From assembly GCA_947095535.1 (NCBI GenBank), contig OX352772.1, positions 47,387,445 through 47,451,444 on the forward strand: DNA of 64,000 nucleotides. The letters are read 5' to 3'. The DNA comes from Poecilobothrus nobilitatus (taxonomy: Eukaryota > Arthropoda > Insecta > Diptera > Dolichopodidae). Made by a program: the position numbers and the translations under genes. Below the pieces are notes generated by a model. It was not told where the DNA came from and did no database searches. It worked only from the letters and a program-made list of their open reading frames with translations. Below are positions 48,557 to 58,470 of the stretch, one piece after another (the first letter of the stretch is position 1; each line of letters begins with the position of its first letter).

Positions 48557-51500
48557 ATTTTTTTAGGTTCATTATATTGATTTTTTTTAAATCATTATAA
48601 ACAATTTAAAAACAAAATTTAAAAAGTATTCTTATTGGCTAAGAATGAAATGTACCTACGTGTCTGTTAAATTACTAGTTCTCACAATTTTATTTTGTAA
48701 GCAATTAAATATTTTGATTAATTTATTAACTTAGGGGTGTTTTACTATCAAAAAAACTATGATAGTTTTACAAAAAAAATCCATTTAATTCCTTTTTTTT
48801 TTAAATTAAAACTTAAAACCTATTTAAATGTACCTAAAACTATACCTATACTAACTAAAACTACCTACCTACTAAATATTTAATCTATCATAAGTTTTCC
48901 CAAAAATGAGGATTTCTATGAGTAATCATTTATCTTTGGGAGGGATGTAGCTATCATACTTAAACAACTCATTTTCCCCAAGCCACACGTGTATCTATGA
49001 GAAACATTTTACATTTCGTTTCTTAGCTTCAACCCTTAAAGCACAAAATCAGTTTATATCGGGAATAGAGTTATAAAACTAAAAGTAAAATGTTTCTCAT
49101 AAATATTCGCATAGTTCAACACATTATTATCAATGTTGATTATATTTAAATATAACAGAATTTATTTTTATAAAGTGTGTATTTTACAATACAATGTTGA
49201 AATGCAATAATTATTTTCAATATATTTATACTTATATAAGTATTAGACTGCCTCAAAAGGAACAAATCATGTTTTTAGACAGTTTTTAATGTACCACTCA
49301 TTTACATGCTAAGGATAGCTAATTGATGCTTAAATAATTACTTTTCACGTTTACTAATGTCTTTTTAGAAATTTATTTATTTAAATGTTTAAATTATCTT
49401 TAATATATTTAAATATAAAAGTAATTTCTGTTTAGAGAGTAAAAAATTTAGCTTTGTTCGAAATAATACTGTTGATATGGAGATGTCAATGCTAAACTCC
49501 AATTAATGTGTTTGTTAGAATTAAAATTTTTGTAACGAATGTAGCAATAGAATTATTACGGCTTACGTTCCTGTAGGCTATAAATATACATATAGATGTT
49601 TTTTTAGCCTAAAAAAATAAACAGTATTGTGATTTAAATTATCTTACAGAAGAAGGACGAAACTTCAAAGACAAAATGGAAGAGAAAAATCAAAGAGACC
49701 CACTACTATTATTAAAATTCTACTAAAAGAATGGACGGACAATGAACATTTGTTTTATATGATTTTTTTTTTTTTTCATCAACTAAAATATAATTAATTT
49801 GCGATAGATTTATTGAAATTATTCTTTTATTACTTTTTCATTTGTAGAATATACAATATGAACAAACATTTTTTAACTACTTAACTTCTAAGCAATTTAG
49901 ACTGTACTACACCTCGAATTACACGTTATTTTAATTAGTTATTATTTTTTTTTTGTTTGTTTGTTTTTGTTTTTAAGAAAATAAATCTTTTATTTTTTTT
50001 TACTAAATTATACTACCAATTTTTATGAGCGTTATTCTGTTCGTGATTTATTCGATTTATGAAAAAAGCACGTACTAGAATTGTATATAGCGAACAAAAA
50101 AAAAAAAAACAAATTTCTTTTTATCGCCAAAAACAATTTCGAAAAAAAAAATAAAAACAAAAATAATCTCATTTATTACAATTTACAATTCAAAAGTTGT
50201 CAAGTTTTAAGGAAAAAAAATGACTCTTCTATACTAACTTATAAAGTTAATACCCTATACAAAATCATTTTGTCAGATTATGATTTTTTTTTTTTAAACT
50301 TATGCGACTTTACTTACTTATAACGCTATAAAATTTTTTTTTAAATCTTTTTAAGATTATAGTAGCAATTCAGAATTATAAGTTAGTGGTTATAGATAAA
50401 AATTTATTTTGATATATATATATATATAGATATATATACATATATACACATACCTTTAATTTATATATTATAGTAGTAAAAATTAAAATTGATTAAGATT
50501 ATTTTGAAAAGTTTCATATATATAAAAAGATTTAGTTCAGAAATCCAATTAGGGTAATAGGATTTGATTACAATAATTTACTTTTCATTTTGAGTTTATA
50601 ACTCACAGAAACAATCAATAACTTATACACAAATAAAAAATCTTAAAATGGGAAATAGAAAGTCTACATATATGTATATTAGATAATCTATACTTTAAAA
50701 TCTGTAATATTACCAATAATTGTTTTCTAAAAAATTATAAAAATCAATTGAAACAACGTATATTACAAAACAATGTTTCGATCAAAACAATCATCAATCG
50801 ATTTTCGATCAAGTATAAAATTATATAAAGTGGAATACAAAACAGCCATTTAAATAACATATATATATATACTAGGGGACCTGTAGCTGGTCTGTACATA
50901 TATTTTACTGTGACATCTAAATTACAAAAAAAATTGTATAGGATACAAAATTTCTTGATTCCAAAAGAAAACAGAAAAAATCATGATTCTAAATATATGT
51001 GCATAATATGTATGTTAAAGTAGATTTTGTAATAGAAAAATCATATCCAACTTGTATAGAAAAATCATATGTACTTGTATAACTTAGCGGAATGTCAAAC
51101 ATAATACGTAGTGTGTGGCTGAAAACTACTAAATTATTAGATCCTAAAGCTCATATCGTGCATAATTGATTTTCTAATTATTTTTAACGGGTAAGGATCT
51201 TACAATATAGTCCATAGTAATACTTCCTTTACGGTTAAATATTGGATCGACAGAGCTTCAACTGCTTAAAAAGAAGTTTGTTACGTAATGGCTGATAGTA
51301 AAAATAAACCGTGTTGTGCTATGTGTACTCCCAACATTAATTACTTAATCTTTTAAAACTATTTAAAAAAATAATTCGTAAGTGTAGTTTTAGGTATACT
51401 ACTAATCTTCTTTCTCTCCTTTAAATAACCTAATCAGGGCATAGTGGCATTACTATTTACATATACGTTTTCTAAATTATTTTACTAAAAATCTTTTTCC

Positions 51501-52636
51501 TGAAGCTCAAAATTTTTATAATATAACTAAATTAATGCTTATAAATTAACTGATTACTTGTGCGAGCAATGGGCTACAAATAAAATGATGATATTTCTTA
51601 GCTTTTTTAAATCTAAAATAAAAAAGTAAATAAAACTTAGTTTCCTAAATAAAAAGTTATTTTCGATAGACAAGCTGAAACCAGCTGTCATTTCTAAGGA
51701 TTCGTCCATAACTCAAATCAATAGAAAATTTGTGAAATTCAATATTTAGGATATGTGCTGAAAGGGAGTAGTGGGCCATTGTTTTATGTCAAATTTTTAA
51801 AAACTATACTGTTTTGAAAATAAAAAATTTATCGCTATTTTGTTAATAAATTACTTTAATTTGAAATATTTTAGTTTATTACAGTTTTTATTAAATTTTC
51901 AATAGTTATATATTATAAATAAATCTTACAAAATTAATGTACTCTGGTAATACTGTGAAGATATGGAACTAACAAAACTAATTAACGAAAAATTAATTTA
52001 AAATAAATTGTATTCGACTGTATTATAATATACTAATTAAAATTTGTTCTATTAAAAAATTAGTTGTAATGTAATAATAAAATTAATAACCGACAAATTT
52101 GAATATTTCTTATGTCCTTGACTAATCACAAATTTAATAAAAATACATTTAAATAAAAACAATTAATACAAAGATGATATAATAATATATTTGTATATAT
52201 AACTGTCTAAATTGCATCCCTATACTTTCAATAAAGCAAATATTGATACCCATTTATATAATATGCCTCATGCCTTTTGGAGTTGCAACAAAAATACTAT
52301 TTTGTATTGTGGTCCTTAAATTAATTTTTTATTATATTATAGATTTAGGAAGAAAAAGAAAGGTGTTTGATATTTTCTATTATTCTAGTAAGCTAATGCA
52401 GCAAAATTTATTCCAAAAGGTAAAATATTAAGAGTTTATTCGCGTCATGTAAATAACCATTCGATATTTTCCAGAAAACATCAAACGAAACATTGAGTAA
52501 AACAATTAAAAATTAAAAGTATTTATTTTTAAATTAAAACAAATTGACCATATTAACCTAGCAGTGTCATCACTCACTCAAAAACACACTATATGTATAT
52601 ATAAATTTAAATAGATCAATATAGATATTATATACT
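48557..52636. other. Long AT-rich spacer with TA microsatellites
   Basis: About 4 kb. TA-rich microsatellite at 50409-50452 and 50860-50872. ACTAGGGGACCTGTAGCTGG at 50871 may be the start of a decayed interspersed repeat. The frame 50081-50323 is K/N/F-rich low complexity. No gene recognised. Confidence 0.45.
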
Positions 52637-53195
52637 AGAAGAAGTTCCTGGCTTTGCCCCGAATATTTTGTTGGTTTTATGAAACTGTTAAATTTCGTTT
52701 TTATAGTGAATTTAATTTAATTAATATTTTTAAATTATTAATATCGTGCCGAAATGGGTTAACGGATTATAACCATAAAAATTCAATGAATTCCTTTTAT
52801 AAGGACTTATGTTTGTACTAAATTTAAGCTTAATCTTGAAAATACAAGAATTAATTTAAAACGTCAGAGCGACGAAACAAGTTAACGGAATTTTCCAAAA
52901 ATTGTAGAACACGATTCAACAGGAACGGGACTACATCGAGCCCAGTGAACTCCCTCGATAAAGAACTACATTTCCACAAAGTTTGAATTCAATCGGTAGA
53001 ACGGTATTGATAGGACAAGGAAAAAATGAAAAACGTTAAACAGGCTCTGATGCTGAGACGATATAACGAACTGAAAAAAAATAGTACGATGCACGATGTA
53101 CGAATGTAGTACAATGGGTTGTACTCTATCTATAAGAATGCATAAATAACAAACAAACCAACACACATACTTTCTACTTTATATAGCAGATACAT
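52637..53195 (+). repeat. Decayed interspersed repeat of a widespread insect type
   Basis: Starts with AGAAGTTCCTGGCTTTGCCC and ends with ATTTCCACAAAGTTTGAATT, CAATCGGTAGAACGG, then AACAAACAAACCAACACACA and TACTTTCTACTTTATA. This start and end word order is one I recall from a degenerate repeat common in insect genomes (a CCGGCTTTGCCCG-like start; an AAGTTTGAA..CGGT then ACAAACAAAC..TACTTTC..TTTATA end). The interior is GC-richer than the surroundings with no intact frame. No other copy is evident in this window and the class is uncertain. Confidence 0.45.
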
Positions 53196-53390
53196 AATAT
53201 ATAAAAAAAATAGCCTTTTAACAGTTATAGGTTTAAATTGTAATATATAATTAAAACCTTTTGAAAACTATCAGGTCATTCTAAAATTTCATTCTGTTAA
53301 TTAATTTTAAACCTCGGATATTTCAAAGTTTCCTCCGTAATTTATTTTAAAATAAGAAAACTAACAGATATCTATATAGCCCTATTATAA

Positions 53391-53471
53391 GCCTTGTGGT
53401 CACGGAAGTGGTAGCAAAACGGTGCTAACGCGATAATTGGGGTCACTACCATGAGCGGCGGTGACCAGCCA
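53391..53471. other. Unidentified GC-rich patch with inverted repeat
   Basis: About 80 bases are clearly GC-richer, with GGTCACTACC..GGCGGTGACC (about 53441-53466) as partial inverted words and CACGGAAGTGGTAGC upstream. Not a tRNA-like head; not coding over a useful length. Probably a fragment of a mobile element I do not recognise. Confidence 0.35.
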
Positions 53472-54163
53472 CCTTTACCAACCAACCAACAGATACTTGT
53501 ACTTTAACAGTATCTGCGTTTCAGAATTTATACGAAATAAAGTAAAGACTTCCAATGATACTTTCTTCCTCTTTTTAATTTCAATTTTTTTCAAAATTTG
53601 GGTAGAAAAAAATAAAATTTTTGGAATGTTGAATAATCTAAATTTTAATTAGAAGTTGTTTTACTAAAAAAGTTATTCATTTTTTATTTTCTAATAAAAT
53701 AATATAAAAAAAATAATTTTAAATATTTTATTTTTTTTCTGTTTAAAAAAAGAAAATTTATTTATTATACAACCATTTATTTGAAAAATTAATGATCTAT
53801 TTTAATAACCTTGCCTTATGTTGTCCATAAATTACGATCGAAAATGAACAAATCTGGTGATTGCCATAAAAAAAAACACAAAAATATAAAAACAATATAA
53901 TCATTTTGATTTTAAATAAATTAATTGATGCTTAATGTAGAGTTAATTTTTTTAAAGATTTATTATGAATGATTTAAGATTTATTAAAAAAAAAGAAAAA
54001 ACAAAAATTAATTGAAGATGAATTAGGCAGGAATCAACATATTAAAAAATGATATAATCTACCCACGCAATCACGACATGTTTTTAACAAAAAACAAAAC
54101 ACTTTTTTTTTCGAATAATTAAAATTTTACAATTTTTGAATGATTGAATAATATTATTCAATC
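53472..54163. other. AT-rich spacer
   Basis: About 0.7 kb of A/T runs up to the tandem array. No gene recognised. Confidence 0.5.
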
Positions 54164-54236
54164 TATTATTCGAATTCTCTTTAACTCGAACCAATTTCCG
54201 AATATTTAGAAAATTCGAGTTATAGAAGTTTCACTG
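54164..54236. mobile_element. Pogo/Tigger-like terminal fragment (unit 1)
   Basis: On the minus strand the segment starts CAGTGAAACTTCTATAACTC, directly after a TA. It then has GAATTTTCTAAATATTCGG and GGTTCGAGTTAAAGAGAATT. The CAGTG-AAC-TCTATAA-TCG style start resembles Tigger/pogo-group termini. It recurs at 55426-55498 and 56663-56735. The other terminus and the transposase are absent. Confidence 0.45.
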
Positions 54237-54462
54237 TATATATAATTAATTTACATATAATTAGGTACCTAATTGGCTGTTATTAATTTGTTTATTCGAT
54301 TATATAATATATTAGTTTATTTTCAATTTTTGGCATATTTTTCAAAAAAAAAAAAGAAATTTTAAAAATTTGCTTAGTAATTTCACTTACCATTTCGGCC
54401 CTCTGGTTGACAAAACGTATTAAGATGGAACAATAATGAAATTTTAATGACGCATTAATAAT

Positions 54463-54526
54463 CAATCTAAAAACCATTCAATCTAAGAACCATTCAATCT
54501 AAAAACCATTCCATCTAAAAACACCA
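54463..54526 (+). repeat. 16 bp minisatellite CCATTCAATCTAAAAA (unit 1)
   Basis: About four imperfect 16 bp units (AATCTAAAAACCATTC, AATCTAAGAACCATTC and so on). The same tract occurs in the other two large units at about 55725-55785 and 56963-57022. Confidence 0.75.
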
Positions 54527-54599
54527 AACGACCGGAAAATGGGTGAGAGTTTAAATTTATAAATTAATAACAAAATTATATAGGATTTTTTACAATTTA

Positions 54600-54921
54600 C
54601 AGTCCAATCTAAATTAGAGCGTAAGGCGTACGACGTGTAATACGTCAATAATCTATTCGCTTTCTTGACCCGCAATTAACGCGCCGCGTTTTTTGTCATT
54701 TAACAAAAATTTAAAATAGCTTTGCATTCAATTATTTTATGTTTATTGTTACCGAACATAAATAAACAAGAAAATGTTATGTCAACAAAAATACGATTGT
54801 CAAAATTGAAAATTCCAATTTACGCCAGTGGCGTATTTCAGACACTTTTATATGAAATGTTTTATCATGAGCTAATTTTGACACACGCCGTACGCCGTAC
54901 GCTCTAATTTAAGTTGAACTG
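54600..54921. mobile_element. TIR element inside tandem unit 1
   Basis: The left end CAGTCCAATCTAAATTAGAG and the complement of the right end CAGTTCAACTTAAATTAGAG both continue CGTA-GGCGTACG-CGTGT, giving imperfect TIRs of about 40 bp. TTA adjoins both ends and may be a 3 bp target duplication. The interior holds ACGCGCCGCG and TCTTGACCCGCAATT and a 61-codon frame with no recognised motif. Copies of 296 bp lie at 55862-56157 and 57100-57395, lacking about 25 bases. Confidence 0.75.
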
Positions 54922-54930
54922 TTAAGATCT

Positions 54931-55406
54931 ATTTTTACCGTGAAGACAAATTTTGCATGATTTTACTTCCATCATAACTCTGACACGCGTCTAGTTAGAA
55001 CTTTAACATTTTGAGAGAAGAAAGATCTTTCTAGTATAAGTTTTCAAATTTTGCCACTTTTAGATAACTGGAAGTTACACACCTGTACAAAGTGTTTCAA
55101 AATAAATTACAAAAATTAAAGCCTTAATATTATAATTTTACATGTGTTAATGGTTTTCTTAATTATATCAAGGATTATATAAGTAGTACTACTTATATAA
55201 TCTTTGATTATACATAGGATTTTTTTCAAATTGAAGATATGATCTCTTTATTTTTTACATTTTTTTCGTGTAGATAAAACTAAAATTAATTTTAACAATT
55301 CTAACAATTTTAATTTCTAACAAAAATTACAAATTTTGGTGCGACTGTTTGTATTCTATCTTTTGAAAAATGTGCACTTAAATCATCAATTTTCATTCTG
55401 CCTTAT
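54931..55406 (-). repeat. Family A fragment, inverted, in unit 1
   Basis: Read on the minus strand it starts AAGGCAGAATGAAAATTG, matching the family A 5' boundary. It continues through AAGTGCACATTTTTCAAAAG, TTAACACATGTAAAATTATA, TTACAAA/ACAGGTGTGTAACT, AACTTATACTAGAAAGATCT and TTATGATGGAAGTAAAATCA to CACGGTAAAAA. It covers the first module only. A 40 bp palindrome interrupts it at 55168-55207. Equivalent fragments lie at 56167-56643 and 57405-57881. Confidence 0.75.
55168..55207. repeat. 40 bp near-perfect palindrome (unit 1)
   Basis: TCAAGGATTATATAAGTAGT is followed immediately by its complement ACTACTTATATAATCTTTGA; only one symmetric position mismatches. There is no spacer, so it can form a cruciform. 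Repeated at 56405-56444 and 57643-57682. Confidence 0.85.
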
Positions 55407-55861
55407 TTTTATTTAAGTTGTGTGCTATTATTCGAATTCTCTTTAACTCGAACCAATTTCCGAATATTTAGAAAATTCGAGTTATAGAAGTTTCACTGTA
55501 TATATAATTAATTTACATATAATTAGGTACCTAATTGGCTGTTATTAATTTGTTTATTCGATTATATAATAAATTAGTTTATTTTCAATTTTTGGCATAT
55601 TTTTCAAAAAAAAAAAAGAAATTTTAAAAATTTGCTTAGTAATTTCACTTACCATTTCGTCCCTCTGGTTGACAAAACGTATTAAGATGGAACAATAATG
55701 AAATTTTAATGACGGATTAATAATCAATCTAAAAACCATTCAATCTAAGAACCATTCAATCTAAAACCCATTCAATCTAAAAACACCAAACGACAGGAAA
55801 ATGGGTGAGAGTTTAAATTTATAAATTAATAACAAAATTATATAAGATTTTTTAAAATTTA

Positions 55862-56157
55862 CAGTCCAACCTAAATTAGGGCGTACGGCGTACGACGTGT
55901 AATACGTCAATAGTCTATTCGCTTTCTTGACCCGCAATTAACGCCCGCAAAATAGCTTTGCATTCAATTATTTTATGTTTATTATTACTGAACATAAATA
56001 AACAAGAAAATGTTATGACAACAAAAATACGCTTGTCAAAATTGAAAATTCCAATTTACGGCGTATCAGCAGTGGCGTATTTCAGACACCTTCATATGAA
56101 ATGTATTATCATGAATAATTTTGACACACGCCGTACGCTCTAATTTAGGTTGAACTG
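55862..56157. mobile_element. TIR element inside tandem unit 2
   Basis: Same element as 54600-54921, 296 bp, with about 25 bases missing from the interior (ACGCCCGCAAAATAGC joins directly). The left end reads CAGTCCAACCTAAATTAGGG. Confidence 0.75.
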
Positions 56158-56166
56158 TTAATATCT

Positions 56167-56643
56167 ATTTTTACCGTGAAGACAAATTTTGCATGATTTT
56201 ACTTCCATCATAACTCTGACACGCGTCTAGTTAGTTACTTTAACATTTTGAGAGAAGAAAGATCTTTCTAGTATAAGTTTTCAAATTTTGCCACTTTTAG
56301 ATACCTGGAAGTTACACACCTGTACAAAGTGTTTCAAAATAAATTACAAAAATTAAAGCCTTAATATTATAATTTTACATGTGTTAATGGTTTTCTTAAT
56401 TATATCAAGGATTATATAAGTAGTACTACTTATATAATCTTTGATTATACATAGGATTTTTTTCAAATTGAAGATATGATCTCTTTATTTTTTACATTTT
56501 TTTCGTGTAGATAAAACTAAAATTAATTTTAACAATTCTAACAATTTTAATTTCTAACAAAAATTACAAATTTTGGTGCGACTGTTTGTATTCTATCTTT
56601 TGAAAAATGTGCACTTAAATCATCAATTTTCATTCTGCCTTAT
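56167..56643 (-). repeat. Family A fragment, inverted, in unit 2
   Basis: Equivalent of 54931-55406, including the palindrome at 56405-56444. Confidence 0.75.
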
Positions 56644-57099
56644 TTTTATTTAAGTTGTGTGCTATTATTCGAATTCTCTTTAACTCGAACCAATTTCCGA
56701 ATATTTAGAAAATTCGAGTTATAGAAGTTTCACTGTATATATAATTAATTTACATATAATTAGGTACCTAATTGGCTGTTATTAATTTGTTTATTCGATT
56801 ATATAATAAATTAGTTTATTTTCAATTTTTGGCATATTTTTCAAAAAAAAAAAAAGAAATTTTAAAAATTTGCTTAGTAATTTCACTTACCATTTCGTCC
56901 CTCTGGTTGACAAAACGTATTAAGATGGAACAATAATGAAATTTTAATGACGGATTAATAATCAATCTAAAAACCATTCAATCTAAGAACCATTCAATCT
57001 AAAACCCATTCAATCTAAAAACACCAAACGACAGGAAAATGGGTGAGAGTTTAAATTTATAAATTAATAACAAAATTATATAAGATTTTTTAAAATTTA

Positions 57100-57395
57100 C
57101 AGTCCAACCTAAATTAGGGCGTACGGCGTACGACGTGTAATACGTCAATAGTCTATTCGCTTTCTTGACCCGCAATTAACGCCCGCAAAATAGCTTTGCA
57201 TTCAATTATTTTATGTTTATTATTACTGAACATAAATAAACAAGAAAATGTTATGACAACAAAAATACGCTTGTCAAAATTGAAAATTCCAATTTACAGC
57301 GTATCAGCAGTGGCGTATTTCAGACACCTTCATATGAAATGTATTATCATGAATAATTTTGACACACGCCGTACGCTCTAATTTAGGTTGAACTG
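57100..57395. mobile_element. TIR element inside tandem unit 3
   Basis: Identical, by eye, to 55862-56157 except for one base near 57298. Confidence 0.75.
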
Positions 57396-57404
57396 TTAAT
57401 ATCT

Positions 57405-57881
57405 ATTTTTACCGTGAAGACAAATTTTGCATGATTTTACTTCCATCATAACTCTGACACGCGTCTAGTTAGTTACTTTAACATTTTGAGAGAAGAAAGA
57501 TCTTTCTAGTATAAGTTTTCAAATTTTGCCACTTTTAGATACCTGGAAGTTACACACCTGTACAAAGTGTTTCAAAATAAATTACAAAAATTAAAGCCTT
57601 AATATTATAATTTTACATGTGTTAATGGTTTTCTTAATTATATCAAGGATTATATAAGTAGTACTACTTATATAATCTTTGATTATACATAGGATTTTTT
57701 TCAAATTGAAGATATGATCTCTTTATTTTTTACATTTTTTTCGTGTAGATAAAACTAAAATTAATTTTAACAATTCTAACAATTTTAATTTCTAACAAAA
57801 ATTACAAATTTTGGTGCGACTGTTTGTATTCTATCTTTTGAAAAATGTGCACTTAAATCATCAATTTTCATTCTGCCTTAT
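57405..57881 (-). repeat. Family A fragment, inverted, in unit 3
   Basis: Equivalent of 54931-55406, including the palindrome at 57643-57682. Confidence 0.75.
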
Positions 57882-57900
57882 TTTTATTTAAGTTGTGTGC

Positions 57901-58145
57901 AGTAGAAAATTATTAAAAAAATATTTAATAAATTAATGAAAATTTAAAACAATTTTTTCTAATTAATAAATAAAATTTAAAATTAATTAAAGTTAGTTCT
58001 CACTATTTTTATAATTAAATCATGCCTATTCATATCTATCATGTTCATATCTATTCATTTCTTTTAACTATAGCTATAAACACCCACCTTTCAACTTCAA
58101 CCTTTTAATTTATGTTTACATAACACTTAAAATCCAACTTATATT
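57901..58145. other. AT-rich spacer
   Basis: No recognised feature. Confidence 0.5.
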
Positions 58146-58470
58146 TGATCTGACCAACGATATAATGGTTAAATTGGCGGTCCTTCAATCAAAAAGTTTT
58201 GGGTTAAAACATTATCCAAGTCATCCACAATAATTGAAGTTTATATCGTAATCGTTTATACCGTATAATAATCTATATGCCGTATAATATAAAATAAATA
58301 AATTAATAATTTCTTTGTGTAAGATAATAGAGGGCCCAATTAATTTTTATAATATGTTAATTTTATACTATAACTGCCGTTGAGTCATCAACGGCTTAGT
58401 CAAAATAATGATTCAACAAACTGAACCTTAATCAGTCTATTTTTTGTGATTTTGTGGATATCTAATAAAA
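58146..58470 (+). mobile_element. tRNA-derived SINE, family 2, copy B (diverged)
   Basis: The decayed head GACCAACGATATAATGGTTA keeps the ATGGTTA part of the A box, and GGGTTAAAAC sits where the B box would be. The body follows copy A at 33836: GTGTAAGATAATAGAGGGC, a GCCGTTGA..TCAACGGC stem (about 58377-58396), CTTAGTCAAAATAATGATTC, AAACTGAACCTTAATCA and GTGGATATCTAATAAAAAAA. Many changes make it older than copy A. Confidence 0.65.

Larger units (their letters stand above)
54164..57900. repeat. Three-unit tandem array of a composite ~1.24 kb unit
   Basis: Three head-to-tail units: 54164-55425 (1262 bp), 55426-56662 (1237 bp) and 56663-57900 (1238 bp). Each begins TATTATTCGAATTCTCTTTA; units 1 and 2 end GTTGTGTGC against the next unit, and unit 3 ends GTTGTGTGC against single-copy sequence. 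Units 2 and 3 differ, by eye, at one base (TTTACGGCG versus TTTACAGCG) and one A-run length. Unit 1 has more substitutions and about 25 extra bases near 54685-54715. Each unit contains in order a pogo/Tigger-like end, 16 bp repeats, a TIR element, and an inverted family A fragment carrying a 40 bp palindrome. The repeated 61-codon frames on both strands simply recur with the unit. Confidence 0.95.

Noticed and set aside
49640..49740. Short coding-like patch (AAGGACGAAACTTCAAAGAC..)
   Set aside because: No frame matches LINE or transposase motifs, and it is too short to support a call.
54292..57381. Recurring 61-codon frames on both strands that look like a small gene family
   Set aside because: They recur only because the 1.24 kb unit is tandemly repeated; the plus-strand frames sit inside the TIR element and start in its AT-rich interior.
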